A DNA stretch of 64,000 bases from Aphidius gifuensis. Taxonomy: Eukaryota > Arthropoda > Insecta > Hymenoptera > Braconidae. The translations under genes were made by a program, and so were the position numbers. The notes below the pieces were generated by a model. It did not search any database and had not been told where the DNA came from. It saw nothing but the letters and a program-made list of their open reading frames with translations. The DNA is taken from NCBI RefSeq assembly GCF_014905175.1, contig NC_057792.1, positions 7,874,001 through 7,938,000 on the forward strand. The letters run 5' to 3'. Shown one piece after another: positions 58,684 to 64,000 of this stretch. The number at the start of each line of letters is the position of its first letter. Position 1 is the stretch's first letter.

Positions 58684-58690
58684 CTCGTAA

Positions 58691-60004
58691 GAGACGGCCT
58701 TTCTTTTTTCAACATGATGGATTTTCGTATCCAGTATAGTGTTAGAAAATTACAACACGGTGTAAAATTTTTATAATACAGATCTACTAAATTTAAAATA
58801 TTGGTATTGTAATTTTAAAACTGGTATTATAAAAATCCAACTAAAAATTTTTTTCAATGTATATTTTTCATGCAGATCTATTCGAATAGAAAATCAATCA
58901 TCATATTTCATTGTAGATTAAAACCACATTACCGTCAAAACAAAAAAAACTTATATAAAATTTTGCATTTTTACAAAATTTACTCCGTCACGTAATCTTC
59001 AATTATTTATATATATATATTTAATATACCTATACATGGTTATTCCGTTATGCGGCGGACCTTCATAACTCATCTGTTGTCTGATAAAATCGGCATATGC
59101 CCTTCCTCAATATATACACAATCTTTTTTTATTTATTATCATTATTATTTGTTTTTTTAAGGTATACCTTGTCAAGGGGACACGTGCACTCCGATTCAAG
59201 TGGCTACCGGTTAACCGAATTGGGACCTCGAATTACAAGCTCCGTTACACGATCCATGTAAAACATATAGCGTAAAAAAAATGTATATATCTATAAATTT
59301 TAAATAAATCATACAATATTGATTATAAAATATATTTACACAAATATTACAAAATATTAATACTATGGTCAATCATCCCTGGTAGAAAAATTCAGTCGGC
59401 CACAAATTTCTACCAAGGATAGGCTTTTTAAAATATTTGTTTTGATATTTACAATCAATTTTCAATAAAATTATCAATTTTTATAATACTATATGTGATA
59501 TATTTTTTTCAACTTAAATTTCACATAACACATTCTATCTCTATGTAATTGAAAAGCTTAACTCGTCATTTGCCCTAAATACGATGATGACTGCAATCAC
59601 GTTTGTTTGTAACCAATCCGTTTTAGAGAGACAACCTTCGGTTTCTAATGCTTTTTTCCAACTGATTACTCTCACGCAAATGTAAGTATATCTAATAATA
59701 TCAATATGATGTAGATGCGAATATAGAACCTACACATTTGCACTGATTTCAAAATAATGTAAAAATGGTATAGAAAAAGGCTCTGCAGTGAACCAAGCGT
59801 TATGCTGCCATGACCTTGCACAATACCCGCCCCTTTATCTTTATATTTTTCTATTACGTCTATTTATTATTCAAATAAGCAAATTTAGTTTTTCATTCTT
59901 CACGTTAACAAATGGAATAAAAAAATAAGCAAAGAAAACAATTTTACAAAAACAACAAACGTAATGATAATATTTAAAAATATTATATATATATAATATT
60001 TATG
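58691..60004. other. Non-coding sequence
   Basis: AT-rich, no credible gene. A small hairpin is formed by ATTTTTATAATAC near 58768 and GTATTATAAAAAT near 58823. A GC-richer patch at about 59160-59260 has the short palindromes AAGGTATACCTT and CGGTTAACCG, with no clear function. Confidence 0.55.
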
Positions 60005-61254
60005 TGTTAAAAATAAGTTGAAATTTCAAGCATGTTTCAAGTACATTTGCATTAAATTTCAAGTTTTTTTGATGTAAAATTCAATTTTTTGTGCTGTAAA
60101 CTGAAATTCATGCACCGTCCTTTAAATTTACAGTAAAAAAACTTGAATTTTCATGTAAATTTACATTAAAAATCAAGCACCGCACTAGAAATTTAAGGTA
60201 GTATGCGTGATACTTGAAATTCAATGTACATTTTTTGAAAAAAACATGAAATTTCAAGCACATTTCAAGTACACATGCACTAAAATTCCAGTACTGACCC
60301 TTAAATTTCAAGATTTTGTACTTTAATTGTGAATCATATACTGCTCTGTAATTTTCAAGTAAGATGCTTGGATTTTACTGCACAGTACTTGGAAAAAATT
60401 TCAACTACTGTACATAAAATTTAAGGTAAAATGCTATGATTTTAATGCACAATATACTTGAAAGAAATTTCAACTTCTGTACTTTAAATTTAAGGTACGA
60501 TGTTGGATTTTTAATGCACAGTATTTGAAAAAAAATTTCAACTGTACTTTAAATTTAAGGTAAAATGCTACGATTTTAATGCACTGTACTAAAAATTATT
60601 TTATGTACTGTAGAAATTTTGTTAGTTAAGTTTCTTTAACCTTTCAACAGAAAAAAAAAAAAAAGCATGAGAAACATTTCGAGAGTATTCAATTCACGCG
60701 TCACCCTGATGGCGTAGTGGTAGAGCGTTCGGATTAGAAATCGGTTAGGTAGTTAGGTAGGTAGGTTCGAGTCCCCTCAGAGTCACTTCGATAAGTTTAG
60801 TATATCTCTAAAATTGCGACGCAAAATTTGCAAATAATTTCGTTAATAAATATTCGAATTTCTACAAATTTTTTTGGAAAATTTAAAAATCCGTATATAT
60901 AAAATCTTTTTTTACAGTGCAGTCCCGTGCATCAAATTTCTTTTGGAAATATTTTTTAGGTACTGTATACATTAAAATCCAAGCATTCTACCTTAAATTT
61001 AATGTACAGTAGTTGAAATTTCTTTCAAGTACTGTGCATTAAAATCCAAGCATTTTACTTTAAATTTACAGTACCGGAGTTGAAATTTTTTTCAAGTACC
61101 GTACATTAAAATCCAAGCATTCTACCTTAAATTTAAAGTACTGTAGTTGAAATTTTTTTCATGTGCAATGTACTTTAAAAGAAATTCAAGTACATGTGAT
61201 TGTACAACTGCTTCAACTACATGTACATTGAATTTCAAGCAAACATTTTTAACA
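60005..61254. mobile_element. Foldback element of tandem 60-70 nt sub-repeats with a tRNA-like loop
   Basis: TGTTAAAAAT (60005-60014) and ATTTTTAACA (61245-61254) mark the ends. The left arm (about 60015-60605) repeats a unit containing TTTAAATTTAAGGTA and GATTTTAATGCAC; the right arm (about 60955-61240) repeats its complement, containing TACCTTAAATTTAA and TTAAAATCCAAGCATT. The loop holds the tRNA-like module at 60702-60785. No coding frame. Confidence 0.7.
60702..60785 (+). other. tRNA-like Pol III promoter module with expanded variable region
   Basis: An A-box-like TGGCGTAGTGGTAGAGCG begins at 60710 and a B-box GGTTCGAGTCCCC at 60764. Acceptor arms TCACCCTGA and TCAGAGTCA pair well. The T8 to T54 distance is 56 nt, 10 more than standard, explained by a GGTA/GTTAG repeat between the anticodon arm and T arm. 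A possible anticodon loop TTAGAAA (anticodon AGA) has one stem mismatch. Best of the three tRNA-like modules; functionality is doubtful. Confidence 0.5.
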
Positions 61255-64000
61255 GTAAGGTATACCTATTCAAACTTTTTTCTATGAATATTTATTGAAG
61301 CTTCATAAAGTTATGTATTATATTTTTTGTTTTATTAATAAAAAATTATAATAATATATATATAATTAAATATAATAATATAATAAATATAATAAATATA
61401 ATAATAATAAATTAAAAAATAATAATTAATTATTATTTTTTTTTTCTTTAACTATATAAAAATGTATAATTAATTATCACTTTGTAAAGAATAGAAACTG
61501 TTTTTATAATATTAAAAAATTAATAAGGAAAAAAATTTATGAGTTAATAATAGCATGAGAAAAGTTAATGATGAGATGTCTTGAAATATAGAAAAATCAT
61601 CGATAAAAATAGAATCTACCTTCTGTATATATATCCCTACCTAATCTCACTAATTACCATATTTTTTTAATTCTTTAACACATGTGAATAATATATAAAA
61701 ATGTTCATGTGTAAACTAATATTAAAATAGTGGATAGATATGCGTATATACAATGGTGTTTGTGTGTTGGCGTTTTGTCGGATTGTCTTTTTATAACTTC
61801 TTCAGAATATCCATTTGTAAAGAATCCACCAACAATATCAAACTTTTCTGAAGCTTACCAACACAACAGACTCCTTTTTATCCTTGCCGATCTAAGTCGA
61901 TGCAGCATTAACTTTATTTATTTATTTATTTTATCAATATTTCATCCACACTCGCGCACTTTAAACATTTCCTATACAATATATTACATTATTTTTCTCA
62001 TTATATTTTTTTTGTATTGTATATTATATGTTTTCAATACAACACAGCATCACAGCACTCTGCACTTTTAAACACTTAAACAGTTTTAATTTTAATTTAA
62101 ATATTAATAATTATTAATTTTACGTCAGTATTATTCTCTTTTTTCTTGATATTATATGGTAAATGATGTTAAGTATATTTTGCAATACAGAATTTAAGAA
62201 ATTGTTGAAAATCACCTGAGGCTCATACTTGGACCGGTTAATAAATCTTCTTTGATTCTTAAAATAATATAAGTTGTAAGTATTTTTTTATGTTTATATA
62301 AAATAAGGTGAATCGATTTTTCTAGTATGAAGGTTAGCGGTCCTTTAATGTCTAGACAGACATTAGTTTTTTTTTTTTTTTTTATGACTCATTATTAATT
62401 GAATGATGTTAAAAACCATTTAATTTATGTAAGATGTTTATTTTATTTTTTTTCGGTCAAGACACAGTTTCATTTGGGGCCATTCTCAATGTGTACACTT
62501 TCTAAAGACGTTAAGGTGGCTGCACACCAGATGCCTTAAAAATAACCAACCGGAAATTTTATATTCTGTAATATATTTCGTAAATACAATTGATTTAATT
62601 GACCCTTCTTGATAAATCGCTGAAACGACGAATGATTCTATCAGGGAAAAAAATTAATGATAAAAAAAAAAAAATAACTACTTTTACATCAGTAATTTTG
62701 TTCAAGGTGAATAGTACTAACTTCCGGTGATGAGCTGACTAGCTTGAATTGCTTCTAAAGAATACGCGCCAAAACCATCAAAAATAATAAGAAAATAAAT
62801 TGACAGTAACAAAAATAAAAAAACTACTACGAAAGAAACAAACTTTTATATAAGAATAATTTTCTATATATTCTTTACACATGTGAGGAATAGAAAAATT
62901 CTAATAATCCATTTGTATTGGAAAATCGATTCACCATTTTTATACTTAAACAATCAAAAAATACTTGAAATAATTCATTTTAAAAAAGTGAAAAGAATAA
63001 ATTTTTTCATCTTTTTCTTTTTTTTTTATATCACTGCAACTTACCCGTCCCCATGGCTGATAACAGCCTTTTTCACGATCTTCCTCCACTCCTGAGTGAA
63101 TATCCAGACTCTTGATATTATAATTTAACACCACAAATAAAAAAAAAATATATATTTATATTAAGTTAAAGTAAAATAAACCTATTCACTAAAAAAAAAT
63201 GTTCACTATTTTGTTGATGATAAATTTAAGTATTATTTTATGTATTCCTCGTTTACATCGCGTACATACTTCCACGTCTTCCTACCGGGAGACCGCGGAC
63301 GGACTGGTAAAACAGTCGTTTGAGACTCTTTTCGTGTTGGGGCCCCTTTACCCACCAGTCGCACACCACGACGTCAGTATTCAACGAGGCGTTGCTATTT
63401 GCCGAGGTCTCCGTTCACTTCAGGCCCATGATCTCCCCCTCCTTCACCCTTTGCGCCTTAGAACTATCTTTGTCTTTTATTTTAGTTGACCACACTTTAT
63501 TTCGTCCTGGCGAAAGACTCCTTATACGTCTTTTCTCTCTTAATCCAACTTATAACATATATTCTCAATCTTACTACCTTTGTTTTACTCTCGAACTTTT
63601 TTAAACGACTTCAACAATTCTGCGCGCGCGAATATATATTTTGCGCCCGGAACTCTCGCTATGTCCATACTTCCACAACTCATACGCATATATATTCTCG
63701 TATGTCTATGAAAAATTATAATTTTTAAAGAAAAATTACTTCACGGTCTTCAGAAAGTAAAATCTGAGTGACATAATTTAAAGTGCAACGAAAACACTAA
63801 AAAGTCTAGATCAATCGTTTTCATAATTTTTAAAATTTTTTTTTGTAATAAAAAAAAAAAACGAAAAAGTTCCTATTTATTAAACTTATTTATCGAAAAT
63901 AGAGCTAAATTAAAATATAAATATTATTAAACAAAAACGCCTCTATAAATTTTTATATATTCTCTATTCATCATATAATAAATGTAAATATTAATAAACT
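61255..64000. other. Non-coding sequence with a GC-richer block
   Basis: AT-rich, no credible gene. Microsatellite-like TAATA repeats run at about 61330-61440. The GC-richer stretch at about 63240-63470 is listed separately. Overlapping open frames there show no recognisable domain. Confidence 0.5.
63240..63470. promoter_or_regulatory. GC-richer block, possible promoter or untranslated exon
   Basis: It stands out from the surrounding AT-rich DNA and contains CCGCGGACGGACTGG, a GACGTC site (63371-63376) overlapping an initiator-like TCAGT (63375-63379), and GGGGCCCC. It could be an untranslated first exon or promoter of dumpy or a neighbouring gene. This is inference from composition. Confidence 0.25.

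Overview
The window is AT-rich eukaryotic DNA dominated by the 5' part of one giant gene on the minus strand. I read it as the insect gene dumpy (dpy), which encodes a huge extracellular EGF/DPY-repeat protein. The organism is an insect. The AT-rich sequence, short introns, LINE fragment and tRNA-like repeats would fit a hymenopteran such as a parasitoid wasp, but this is a guess and I see no species-diagnostic marker.

Region 1 (1-43117, minus strand) is the dumpy gene. I assembled 49 coding exons by tracing frame and GT/AG splice sites; all junction phases agree. They total 27,174 nt, about 9,058 residues, and the gene runs off the low-coordinate edge. In protein order there is a 17-residue signal peptide (exon 1), a basic RIKR site and an LDL-receptor-A-like segment (exon 2), then EGF and calcium-binding EGF domains on small exons (3-13). 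Three very large exons follow (14-16, 1386, 3751 and 2714 nt), then a run of small exons (17-23), then two large fused exons (24-25). The last 25 exons (26-50, the final one cut by the window) each carry one or two roughly 102-residue EGF-DPY-EGF modules. Nearly all introns after exon 10 are phase 1, so most exons can be skipped or duplicated without shifting the frame. One further exon-like sequence (35534-35630) keeps both splice sites but its reading frame is broken. The C-terminal part of the gene, where family members have a ZP domain and membrane anchor, is outside the window.

Region 2 (43118-43400) is the likely immediate 5' region. A splice acceptor lies 5 nt before the ATG, so the leader is split; a TATA-like box and two E-boxes lie 200-260 bp upstream of the ATG.

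Region 3 (43400-64000) has no convincing protein-coding gene. It holds repeats: two foldback elements of about 1.25-1.3 kb built from tandem sub-repeats in inverted arms, each with a tRNA-like Pol III promoter module in its loop (46197-47493 and 60005-61254); a third tRNA-like module (58612-58683, minus); short terminal-inverted-repeat elements (48886-49038, 52144-52515, and 41675-42567 inside dumpy intron 2); a 5'-truncated LINE tail with a target-site duplication (54701-55111); and a dispersed short repeat in three copies. A GC-richer block at 63240-63470 and a perfect CRE-like palindrome at 45315-45324 are the best candidates for distal regulatory sequence.
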